NCBI GenBank assembly: GCA_022925895.1
Contig: JAKSYS010000045.1
Span: forward strand, 1 to 64,000
DNA: 64,000 nt
Source of the DNA: Fragilaria crotonensis
Taxonomy: Eukaryota; Bacillariophyta; Fragilariophyceae; Fragilariales; Fragilariaceae
Direction of reading: 5' to 3'
In this document: positions 11,838 through 22,247 of the stretch, in pieces
Numbering within the stretch: position 1 is the stretch's first letter
Layout: the number at the start of each line of letters is the position of its first letter
Translations under genes and position numbers: made by a program
Notes under the pieces: generated by a model
What the model was told of the DNA's origin: nothing
The model's database searches: none
What the model saw: only the letters and a program-made list of their open reading frames with translations

Positions 11838-12717
11838 CTAGTATCCATGAGCTGAGAGAACCTCCTGAACCTTAGCAAGTTCATCAGATGCGGCTTCAAT
11901 TGCCTTCTTTCTCAATTGATCCTTCTCCTTCTTCTTTTCATAGAATTCCGCCGCTTCCGCTTTACGCTTACTCTCCAGCTTGGCCAAAAGATCCTTGTGC
12001 TTCCATCCAACAGTATGGGCCAATTGTCCCATGACAGTGTAGTCTCTTCCTGGCTTGAGACGCATAATCTTGAGTGCGCACGGCACAACGACTCTCTTTT
12101 GCTTGTCGTAGGGTTCTGGGATTCCCTCAAAGGTGGAGAGACGACTGAGGGCTTCTTGTCCACGGACTGTCTTTTGGTGGATCATGCCGCGGATGGTGCG
12201 CCACACCATGCGAGCCGGAGACTTGAAATGGAAGGACCGCGACCAGGATTCGTATTCATGGCCTTATTGCGGAACTGAGCGTACTTGACGCGATTGCGAG
12301 TTACTGAATATATATGAATAGAGAGAGCGATGGTAATCATAATGACAACGATGTGGCGAATGTGAGAAATGATCAGAATGTGGTTTTTGTTGCAGGGTAA
12401 TCAATCGAGCTCCAACTCTCGCAACTAAGTACTCCTGTCATGAGAGGACTAGAGCAATCACTCATCCAATGGCACAAATCAAACGTCTGATTTAACAATA
12501 AACAACACCGTGCTGTCATCAAACAACGTTTGAACCGTACACAACGATACAGAAACAATCCTGACTTCGAGTTTTACTCACGAGATCCTGAAATGCAAAT
12601 CTCATCGCATCTTACAATGACGATGACTGTCCCGCTAGGAGTTCCTTTGCGACAACACTGGCAAGACGACCCAAAAGGTGGTCGGCCATCGATAATCTTG
12701 GTCTTGGTCAGCACCAT
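11838..12717 (-). CDS. RPL13A: 60S ribosomal protein L13a (uL13), two exons, frame-interrupted
   Basis: A structural protein of the large cytosolic ribosomal subunit. Exon 1 runs 12717-12582 (MVLTKTKIIDG...LLGRLASVVAKELLAGQ...ISGS) and exon 2 runs 12303-11838; the intron has GTGAGT and TTCAG borders. Family landmarks are RLASVVAKELLAGQ, NRVKYAQFRNKAMNTNPGRG, MVWRTIRGMI, YDKQKRVVVPCALK and LAHTVGWKHKDL, with a C-terminal EVLSAHGY that matches the family's EVLKTHG ending. Short losses are needed near 12680 (two bases), about 12627 and at 12234-12235; restoring them gives 606 nt, or 201 residues, against 203 in human. The ATG at 12717 was chosen because it precedes the conserved IIDGR motif by a few residues. 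Confidence 0.9.
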
Positions 12718-13575
12718 CTTGCAATCTCAATGATCAACCTGATTGGTGAGTGCTATTACGAGAAACACAATAGTACTTCTACAGTGAAAGAAAATACGGA
12801 GGAGAAGAAGTAAGAGGTAAACCTGATTTGATATATGTGTCAGTGTGTCGTGGGATATGTGGAAAATTGTTAGGGTACAGGTTTACTGGTCTGTTTGCGA
12901 ATGTTGATGTAATACGGTACCGTAGGCAATGGTGCGATCGCGCAGGCGCCGAGTAAATTTCTTGCTGCAGTTATAACAGGGGTTCTGGAACTTTAATTCA
13001 ATTTCTCCGCATACAAACTAAATGATGATGATGTTATAACCTGTGAGAAAGAATTCCGGAATCTGCGTGAGATAACACTCGACAAAACAGGACGAAAATG
13101 TCCATAAGCGCCGTAATGTAAAACAAACCATAGCGCACATATTGTGAAGTCCGCATAATCTTTCGTACTTAAGCATGTCGTAAACCGTTGGAATCGTCCC
13201 AGCGACGGTTTTCAGCATCAGTCACATGTCACATATGTCTAAACCACGTCGTGCCCATAAATGATCGTATGTCGACATGCTTTAATAGTCCGCTCAACAT
13301 GTTCATGTGAAGTACACTGAAAGACTGGAAGTGATCAATTCGCGATGTAGGCACCATGTCATTAAACGTTGGTCGGTGCGTAAGCAAACTACTGGAGTAT
13401 CGTTGATCCATGAGGCGATTGGGGACTGTAGACAATAACCAAGATTATTTATTATGTTAGACCTCTACCATCAAACTTGTCCAGATGAAGTACGGGAAAG
13501 GAAGGGATCCCGGATGACAGGCACTTCCCACCTCCAGCCGCCAGCCAACAGTAGCCCAAGAAAGGGATGTGCAAT
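12718..13575. other. Intergenic, no supported gene
   Basis: This stretch contains the uL13 promoter side and the 3' flank of the small secreted-protein gene. Short open frames at 13018-13218 and 13229-13435 (minus) show no family features, no signal peptide and no neighbour support. At 13576-13610 the adjacent coding end has a GGT repeat. Confidence 0.35.
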
Positions 13576-13836
13576 TCAAACACGTCCTGGTGGTGGTGGT
13601 GGTGGGCAGGTGTTGGGGCATCCATTCCCAACCAAGCAGTCACAATCATCTTGATTGCAAGTGGTGCAATCAAAGACCTTCTGCTTCTTCTTCTTGAGGG
13701 CGCGCTTGCGTTCCATGACATTGGATACGTCCTTCGGACCTTCTTTCCTGAGCAAGTTATGCTCGGAGGCGTTCACAAAGACACCGTTGAGAGAAATGAC
13801 AAGGAGGGCGAAAGGGATGAAGCTATTGCTGTTCAT
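13576..13836 (-). CDS. Small secreted Cys/Pro-rich protein, unknown function
   Basis: An 86-residue frame from ATG 13836 to TGA 13576. Residues 1-23 form a typical signal peptide (polar start, then FIPFALLVISLNGVFVNA). After it come a basic stretch (ERKRALKKKKQK) and a C-terminal cysteine cluster of the form C-x2-C-x4-C-x-C-x5-C-x3-C, followed by six prolines. The mature chain of about 63 residues has six cysteines, consistent with a disulphide-bonded extracellular peptide. The proline run is encoded by a CCA repeat (13587-13606), a place where an indel could alter the C-terminus: one phase over, the frame stays open to 13452. No homologue is recognised. Confidence 0.5.
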   Translation of the reverse strand: MNSNSFIPFALLVISLNGVFVNASEHNLLRKEGPKDVSNVMERKRALKKKKQKVFDCTTCNQDDCDCLVGNGCPNTCPPPPPPGRV

Positions 13837-14477
13837 GGTTCCAACTAAAGTTCAGAACTCAAATGAGGACAAAATGCGATTATTTGTGAGATCTTGATGA
13901 AACCGAAATATGGTCACCCGAAGGTAGAAGGCGGGCGTCAGGTCGGCAAGATACAACCGCCCCATTTGGCGAATCCAGTATTTCGATCTTAGGTACCAGG
14001 TAGGTTGAATTGTACCTCCGGTGATACTCCAAGTAGGAGTAAATGTTTCGGAATGGAAGGGTGTCAAGTAGATGTCTGGAATTCGTGACACTTGTGTTAG
14101 CAAACGTTGTGCTCTTTGCAGTTGACAGTTGACACTTGACACCCCTTGTCAAATCTTTGGCGAGCGTTCAGGGAAGAACTGCTCCTGAAGGTCAGAAGTA
14201 CTCCGAGTACAACCACTACACTACTACATGGTACTGCTAGAGTCTATACTCGGAGCTCGGAGTACTTGTACTCCAGTACTCTGCATTCAACCTCCTCGTC
14301 TGTCCATAACTCCGAGAACATTAATCTAAGAATATTCAACGATGCATAGTACACGTACTTCGGAGTACTTGTAGGACAAATCAGATTGGAAACCTACGAT
14401 GATACTTCCAATGGGTGGCAACATTGCCGCTCACATACGATGCTACAGAATGAATCAACGTTTCATAAAAGGGTCGT
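13837..14477. other. Intergenic, GTAC/GAGTAC-rich
   Basis: No supported gene. At 14190-14370 there is a dense series of GAGTAC, AGTACTCC and GTACTTG words, with several overlapping palindromes such as GGAGTACTTGTACTCC. Confidence 0.45.
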
Positions 14478-16553
14478 TTATATATCTCTAGTCCGCAACG
14501 CATTGAACGAGTTCTCGACTGCCATCATCCCAACCCTATGCGTCAGGAAACGAGGCACAAAGGAAGAATTGACTTGACTCATGTTGACAAGGTCCGTGAC
14601 TTTGGGGTTTTGGGGCACGGATCGCATCAAGTTGACGCCCCATGTGATTTCATTCTTCACGTCCCGTTCCACACGATTACAGTCACAATGATATCCAGCG
14701 ACGCCACTTGTTAAAGACCGACTTACAATGATGAAGCATTCCCTTTCCACATCACCATTGGCATCTTCTTCGTCATCGAGCTGCAACCCATACATGAGGG
14801 TTGACATCGTGACACTAAGGGAAGTGAAGGGCACTCTTGTCTCACTTTTGACAACTTTGATGACTTTGACCCTTTCCTCCGGATTCGATGTATTGTCATC
14901 CTGAATAACCAAAAGATCGCTCCGGCCAAGGCAGAATCGGTTGTATTCAGTCGTTCGGCTGCTGTCACAGAGCAACTCAAAAATTTCCCGAGGGCTACCA
15001 GGTACGACACCCCTTGACAAAAAGAGTGGTGCATCGAGGTCGCGGTATCTCCCCGACTTGAATGTTCCAGACCAAACCAAGGCATGCTGCTCCAAAAGCA
15101 AGTATGCGGCGGCGTCTGTCATTGTTTCTTTGATCTTGAGGAGCTTGCGGGTCTCTCCTTCCGGTTTCCATTTAGTCATGTCCATGCCATGTGATTGGGC
15201 GTAGTCAGTCCCCATCGATGCCAATGCTAATCCCTCATTTAAAAGTGCCTCTAACGCATTTGAAGAGAGTTGCTCGTTTGCAAAGTCCGGACTCAGGTCA
15301 ATATAGAAGAGCTTGTCACCGCTATCTGTCTGGATGTTTAGGTCGCTCACTCTCAAGAGCGACTTGCTGACATCTGACGATGACGCTTTTCGAACGCGTT
15401 GTTGCACGTCACCGGTGGCGGGGTCAATGCGAAGCCTGTCGAGAAAGGTTTCTTTCTCGGATGAGCTTTCGCCCGCAGAGCTGGAATCAGGATGAAGGTA
15501 CTGTTCCTGCCGGTGGGTCTGGTTTGTTGACGGTGGGGGGTCGCCGAGAAGAGGGGAGAACAAGCCCAGAAGTATTCCGCCAATGTTATTCTTAATGCCA
15601 TCAGCGGCATGCAGCACAGCGGGAACTGCATTGGACACGTGGTGCACGAGTGAGTCAATGGGTGAAGACTGGCTCGATGTATCCGTGTCTTGAGGCTGAG
15701 CATCTGCAGGCAGTAATCGGTGTTGATTGTTTTGCATTGCAACGACGGAAACCACCTGCGTGCATGTGAGGAGCAATGTCTCGGTGGCCGAAGTGATGAG
15801 ATGAATGGGAAGAGTTACTGGAAGACACGCAACATGGACCGCAACTCCAGCTCCGTGCACTACGATTCCAGTAAGCCCGAGCGCCACATCCTTGGTGGAT
15901 GAAAGGAAGATCCTCATTTCATGTGAGTGCATCAAGGCATTGGCATTGTCGACTGTGTGGTACATGTAGTCGGTGGAAAGGATGGAGTAGGAAGAAATAG
16001 TGAGCACATTATTGCAGAGGTCGCACATTAAAAGTGGTACGTGGCATAGTGTCTTAGCGAGGAAGGCACCTCAGGAGCTCGGCACGAATGGCAGTGGAAC
16101 GTGATGAGCATGCAAACTCAATCACCGAATAAGCCAAAGAAAAACTAACAACTAGGCATCAATCACTGGGAACTCACCCCAGGCTTGACACAATTGTGGA
16201 ACATCAATGCCTCTTTGTTCCTCGATTACGTGCAAACAAAGACTCTGGGATGCTTGTGGTAGTGGCGACGATCCACGTCCTTTCTGTCGTAGCTGTAATA
16301 CTTGTTCTTCTTCTCCATCCTGAGGCGCATCACCATCATTTCCCATACCATCAAAATCTGACACATCCGTATTGCACGAACTATTCATGCTGATGCTTGT
16401 AGCAGAAGCGACGGATGCGTCTTCCGGCACGGGTACGTGTACACCTGAACGCCTGTTTGACGCACCGGCTGATCCCGACGAAAGCCTTCGTATATGACGT
16501 GACACTGTTGCGGCATAGGCATTCGGCTTGGCACGTTTTCGTATCCTTTTCAT
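14478..16553 (-). CDS. START-domain lipid-binding protein with membrane segments, two exons
   Basis: Exon 1 is 16553-16178 and exon 2 is 16069-14478, with an intron 16177-16070 (GTGAGT..GAG) in phase 1; together they give 655 residues. Reading across the junction gives QLCQAWG followed by AFLAKTLCHVPLLMCDLCNN, a smooth continuation. The N-terminal 130 residues are basic then Ser/Asp-rich. A hydrophobic region follows (about residues 180-230: VALGLTGIVVHGAGVAVHVA, LPVTLPIHLITSATETLLL), probably membrane-associated. The last 220 residues look like a START domain: SGTFKSGRYRDLDAPLFLSR, SPREIFELLCDSSRTTEYNR, then a C-terminal amphipathic helix after PRFLTHRVGMMAVENSFNAL, as in StAR/PCTP proteins. 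START domains bind one lipid in a closed cavity; which lipid cannot be told. The start at 16553 is the first ATG of the open frame. Confidence 0.72.
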
Positions 16554-17128
16554 GGTCAAATCAAATGAAATTCAATGATCCGTTGAGACAAGTGAGTCCT
16601 GTTACTTCAGCAAGGACCTACTGTGAGCCTTTAGGTGAATTAACTTGAGTTGCCTTGTGACTCGTGCTTTGTATAAAACAACCGACAACTCTGATATTTT
16701 GAACCAAGAAATAACAATCGTTCAATCCTTCTCTTCCATTCATGCACCACAATCGTCCCTTGTCATCGTTGGTTGTAAGTTCAATGTGGTTCGAGTGTTC
16801 TACATGTATCGTATGCACGAAACGTTGAACAAACACATGCCCCCGGAATGCTCGTCACTCGTCACCCACTCACCACGTTAAAGCTTCGTCTTCCGGACAA
16901 GGCCACCATATCCGGTAGTACATTACTTGTAGAAACCCTTGTGCCAGTGCTATTCTAGAAACCCAGATGATGTCGTCAATTGTTTTTTGGCCAGTTTGAA
17001 ATTGACAAGAACGATCATTTCGATATATCCGTTCTCCAAATATAGTAATATAGAGGCTGTAGTCTATGTAACATGAATTAGCTTTAACTCCAGTATTGCG
17101 TACTTATGTACCCAGTACCAGTACTGTA
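16554..17128. other. Intergenic, upstream of the START gene and left of the retrotransposon
   Basis: No supported gene. Likely holds the promoter of the START-domain gene (minus strand). GTAC words cluster at 17100-17130, right where the retrotransposon inserted. Confidence 0.35.
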
Positions 17129-17133
17129 CTACT
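17129..17133. repeat. Target-site duplication CTACT (left copy)
   Basis: Five bases immediately outside the left LTR match 25218-25222 outside the right LTR, the hallmark of integrase-mediated insertion. Confidence 0.85.
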
Positions 17134-17721
17134 AGTCGAAGTACACGGCGTGATCAAGGCTGCGTACTAGTTCGTAGAAATCCGGGTTCGGTCAAACGTA
17201 GAGTTTTTAATTCTAGTGTTGTTTAACTTATGAGCTTATTTCTAGGTTTCACTTTGAAGGAACCAATTCAATCCAGGACCGATTGAATCTTGCCGATCTA
17301 CTTTCGCGAAGTTAGAGGGTTGTGGGAGTGAGCATTCAAAGCCTTCATCCCACTGATAAAGGCATTGAAATGTCAGGACCAACTCCGCCTTCACGAACGA
17401 ATTGACAGTCGCAACAACTGTTGCAACATGGTTAGACTTAGCCAACATGATGAGGGACACATGTTGGAAATTAGTTGGCACATGAAGGGAAATTGCAGTT
17501 GAATTGCACTGGGTTAATGTGGACAAATTGTTGTTGTAGAAAAGGAGGTTATGAGGGCGGAAAGCAGTCCGGGACAACTGTAGTTTTCGTACTGGCGATT
17601 CGCCGTATACAGTTGGCGTGAGAATCTTCGTATCCAAAGCCGGATGGGACTCAGCTGGCGGGGACGAAATTTCAACGTCAATAACGGCACAATAACAGCT
17701 GTCAGCTGCTGTACCTTGACT
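17134..17721 (-). repeat. 3' LTR of the copia element
   Basis: A 588-bp copy that begins AGTCGAAG and ends CCTTGACT on the plus strand; AGTC/GACT is a perfect 4-bp terminal inverted repeat. It does not have the usual TG..CA ends. It is preceded, in element orientation, by a purine tract. Short open frames inside it are not genes. Confidence 0.92.
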
Positions 17722-17729
17722 CTCCTCTC
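17722..17729 (-). other. Polypurine tract of the copia element
   Basis: On the element strand GAGAGGAG lies directly before the 3' LTR, where plus-strand DNA priming is expected. It supports placing the LTR boundary at AGTC. Confidence 0.6.
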
Positions 17730-17823
17730 ATTCAATGAAACAAGAAATAGATTAGTGATGGTGTGGTGAAAATGTAGGACATGAACAATAAACATATGGG
17801 CTTGCAGGATAAGAGGAACACTC

Positions 17824-20800
17824 TTAAATCCACCCAACACAAGTGCGGCGGTGCCGCGTGTCACCAACCTTGAGCAAGCTTTGAATGCGTTCGAAAACTT
17901 CTCGATTGAGGCCCTTGGTAAGGTAGTCAGCCAACTGGTCAGTGGTTGCAATCTTGAGCACTTCAACATCTCCGTTGCGGACGTGGTGCCAAAAGAAGTG
18001 CCACTTAACCAGGAAGTACTTGGTGCGATTAGTAATGCGTTGCTTGGTAGCAAGCAGCAGAGCACCATTGTTGTCTTCAAAGACTCGGCAGCGAATGGTA
18101 GACTTGAAGTCAGGTGGCAGAGTCAATTCCTTGCAGATTTCTCCAAGAAGATCACGAGTGGCAACAGAGTCCTCATGCTTGCACTGAGAGCAGAGTACTC
18201 AGATTCCAATGTGGACAGGGAGATCTCTGTTTGTAGTTGAGACTTCCAGAGGATTGGACAACCTCCAAGGGTGATGATGTAGCCGGTGCGGGACTTGGCG
18301 CTGGTGTCAGAATGATCAGGGTCACGACCATGGAGTCCAGCAAAGTCAGCATCAACATAACAATCAAGAGAGGTCGCCAGTTGGAGTCACAATAGTTCCT
18401 TTGTCAGCAGTGCGATGCAAGTAGCGGACAATTGTTTTGATTGCAATGGCATGGCTCTTCTTGGGAGAATGATTGAACCTGGCAACTTGACTTACTGCAA
18501 ATGTGATGTCTGGCCTTGTGTTTGTTGACAAGTACAAGAGCATTCCAACAATAGAGCGGTAGTTCCAGAACTCATCCATGGGTTCTCCATCAGGGGTCAA
18601 TCCCAAGGCATGCTTGCAAAGCAGGGGTGTGGTTGGGGTTGCAGTCTTGAAGTCCTGTTGCCTTGATGATCTTCTGGATCAAACCCTTTTGTGTTAGGGT
18701 GACAGTGTTGGCAACTTCATCCTTGACAAACTTGATTCCAAGAAAGTCAGTGAAGGTGCCTTCACGAGTGAACTCCAAACCCAAATCAGTAAGATCCTGG
18801 AACAGTTTGTCAAGATCCTTCTTGTTGGAGTAGGCAATCCCAAGATCATCAACATAGAGAACAATCATGATGGTCTTGCTGTACAAGAGGCATGAGTCTG
18901 TGGCACTCTGCTTCAATCCTTGGAGGAGGAGTGCTTCACGAATGTGTTGATACCAAAGGCGGGGGAGCAACCGAGAGACCGTAGAGGCTCTTAACAAGAC
19001 GTAGGCAGGTCCTCTGGTCGCTTGGCTGATCAGACTTGAAGCCTCTTGGCATGTGGATCCAGACTGGGTCAGTTAGGTTAGCTTGGACAAAGGCACTGCT
19101 GAAGTCAATGGAGCAAGTTTGCCATCCCAATGTTAGGGACAAGACAAGGAACAATCGAACTGAACTCCAAGCAACAACTGGGGCATAGGTTTCAGGTTCT
19201 CCTTCTTCAAGGTCGCCTCGAACACAGTAGCGCGCTTTGTACTTGGTGACTTCTCCATCTGGGGATCGCTTGCGCCGAAATACCCAAGTCCCTGGGAGAA
19301 TCTTGGTCTTGGCTTCAAGGATACTGACTTCCTTCCAAGTTCCATTCTTCTCAAGGCTTGCCACTTCCTTGGCAGCTGCCTCCATCCACTTGGTCACATG
19401 CTCAATGTCAGCCATAGCTTGGTCAAAGCTCAGAGTGTCAGGATCAGATGCAGTTGCCTTGAAGGCAGTTGGGGAAAGGATGATTCCATTTTCCTCAAAG
19501 ATCCAAGCACTTGGAGAAGCAAAGTATCCATGGCCTTGAGTGTTATCGTATCCAAGGCGTTGTGGTGCTGCGCGAATGCGGTTGGACCGGCGCGGAGACG
19601 TTGGTGGCGGAGGCGACTTGACTGGTTGCTCGTCACGTGGTGAGTCAAGGGCGAATGCATTGTCTGGAACAGGACTCTCCCCTCGTTTCAGACATTGGGG
19701 TCTGCTCCCGAACTGGGGAGAAGATTGGCTGATGAACTGGGGAGATCGGGGTAGCTGGTACCTTGCGTGGCGTCGCTTCCTTGGCTTGTGAGCTGGAGTG
19801 TGGACGGCGTTGCAGAGGTGAAGTTCTGATGTCTGGCGTTGGAGGAGACTGGAGAGACCGAAGATCGATAGACTGCTCCCTCGTTTGAGACATCAAAGGA
19901 GTTGGAGGCCTTGGAGTGAGCAATGGAGAACTTGGCAATGGCTGTTGGACAGTTGGTGTCCTGGGTGGAGCCTCAGCCAAGGGAGGAACTGGGAGTTGTT
20001 CAATTGCAACAGCTTCATCCATGGAGGCAGCAACTCTTGTTTGGTTCTCATTGATGGCTTCTGTAGCTTGGGAGTCCATTCGCGCTTCCTCTGTAGCATC
20101 ATTGTCGTCGTCGTCATCGAATGGGAACTGATATCTTGAGTCGCCAAACAAACGGGCCCAACGCGTTGTATTAAAATCCGGGAGGGCATCCACATTAGTA
20201 GCCACCGTTGCAAACCAATCGTCAAACACAATGTGATATTGGGGAGTGATGTACCCTGTCTCTGGATTCAAAACCAAGGGGACTGTGCTTGCATGCTTCT
20301 TGGAGAGCCCCATGTTGACGCAGCGGATGGACCGAGGCTTCCAGCGAGGCAGCTTCTTTCCATCTGCAATGGTTTTCTCAAGAGCATACACAGGACATCC
20401 CCACACATGCAGATCATGATACTTCCTTTGCTCCCATCTGGACTTAGTGAAGACATCACTTGGACAGAGACCTGTTGCCAAATCAGGAACATGGTTGTGG
20501 AGAAAGATAGCATGGGAGACTGCCATTGGCCAAAGTGTTGCATCAGCCACATCTGGCCAATGTACCGCTGAATGGAGCATCATTGTCCGAGCGATTGACA
20601 TGATCGTTTGGATTGCCCTCTCAGCATGGCCATTGTGATGGTGAGCTCCAACTCCAGCAAACTTGACAACTTGCTTCAGAGTTCCAAGGTGCTCAGTGAA
20701 CTTAGCTGAGGTGAAGCTCCCACCATTGTCAGAGAGATAGGATTGTGGAATGACTCCACTGTCCCTTGCCATCAACTCAAAGTTCTGCTTGGCCTTCAAG

Positions 20801-22247
20801 GTCTCATGAGTGTTCAGATGCTTCTGAAACTCGACATGCACAAAGTTGGAAGCATGATCAATGAAGAGGCAGCCTCCAGCAAACATGTCTGAGTTCAGAC
20901 TCCTTCCAGCTGAAGAGAAGAGCCTTCCCTTTGTTCCACAAATGAAGTGATCAATGGAGACTTGTTGTCCAGGGAGCAAGTTGTCTGCCTTGAGAACTCC
21001 AGCTCGATCCTTGATAACAGTTGTGATCTTGGCAGGAGCTGGTCGCTGATGTTGCTTCCCATATTGGCATGCAGCACACTTGGGAGGGTTGACAATTCGG
21101 CAAGCAGCAGTGTGGAGTGATCGATGCGACTCACTCCGACTCAGGACTCCAGTTCGCATGATGAATTGGATCTTGCGAAAGGAAAGGTGTCCAAGGCGGT
21201 GGTGCCACCTTAACAACTCCTTCTCAGCTTCAGTCAAGTTGAGGTTGCTCTCATGAACAGTGTTGAGAGTAATGTTGAGAGCTGCAACTGCCTTGGGAGT
21301 ATCTGAGCTGCGGTGTGCATCAGAGGTAGGCAAGTTGTTGTCAGGGTTGACTCTTGCAATGAGTTGCCCTCTGGCTTCATCAGAGGTGCCACTCAAGGTC
21401 AGTTGATGAGCTTCAATGGTGATGGTCTCTCCAGGATAAGCTTGGAGCAAGCTTGTGGTGGATAGGAGCCTGACCTTGATGCAAGACACCAAGTATGCTG
21501 GGACCTTGAGCATCCTTAGGTTGCCCAGAGTATCTTGCATTGCCCACAGAACATGACCTTGACCTTCAATCCTGAGTCCCTTTGCAATGCCCTGCAGTTG
21601 AGTGATAGGGCCAGGGGTGTTGATGGGTCCAACAAAGTCCTTGCGGTCAGGAGTGATCGAGATGCTTGCACCAGAGTCCCAAATGACAGGAAACGTTGAA
21701 GCCTTGGGAAGGGATTCGCGGAAGCGGTCGGTTGACTGGAGAGCCATGCGAAGGATTGTGGAGTAGTTGCCGTTTGGAAACTTAGCCATGTTCACTTGCA
21801 TTGCCATCTTGCGAGCAGCTTGAAGTTGCTTGGAGGTCCACTGATGGTTCCCTAGGCCTTGGAAGCCAATGGGAGAGACGGGGCGATAGACGCCGTTGGA
21901 CTTGGGAAGCCTGCGAGCGCGGCGTCGCTGCTGGCGAAGCGGAGCGTCGAGGTAGGCGTCGTTGACATCGCAGTGGTTGATCCTTGGCCCTTCCTCTTGC
22001 GTCGACAAATCCGATGGCGAGCGGGATGTGTTACGGACCTTGGGGCAGGTTCAGTTGGCCCATGGACGATTGTATCGTTGCAGTGGCGGCAGGTCCAGTG
22101 AGTTGATCGCGGAATGGAGCGCTTGAGCGAGTCGACACGCTGAAGGAGAGTCGCAACCTTGGAGTGAAGGTCGTTCAACTGCACTTGCTGCTGTTGTTCA
22201 ACCAACGTTGGTGCATTCCTCCGAATGTAGCGTCCCATGGATCGCAA
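17824..22247 (-). CDS. pol: Copia Pol (protease, integrase, reverse transcriptase, RNase H), interrupted by frame changes
   Basis: Pieces in order: 22247-21852 (basic, coiled linker), 22008-19645 (787 open residues), 19415-18936, 18997-18590, 18606-18364, 18367-18173 and 18126-17824. The aspartic protease site is WDSGASISIT (about 21670). Integrase shows the zinc pattern HRLGH..CAAC and the catalytic core D..D..E (SIDHFI, LSDNGGSFTS, GHAERAIQTIM), followed by a Pro-rich tail. Reverse transcriptase has TWVFRRK, DFSSAFVQANL and the YVDD catalytic box (about 18850). RNase H has CYVDADFAG and TLESEYSAL, and the end has the copia-like QLADYLTKGL. Frame changes at the protease leader, near 18970 (a run of C), 18615, 18370 and 18170 break the polyprotein. 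This is an endogenous element of an alga, not a virus of animals or crops. Confidence 0.85.
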
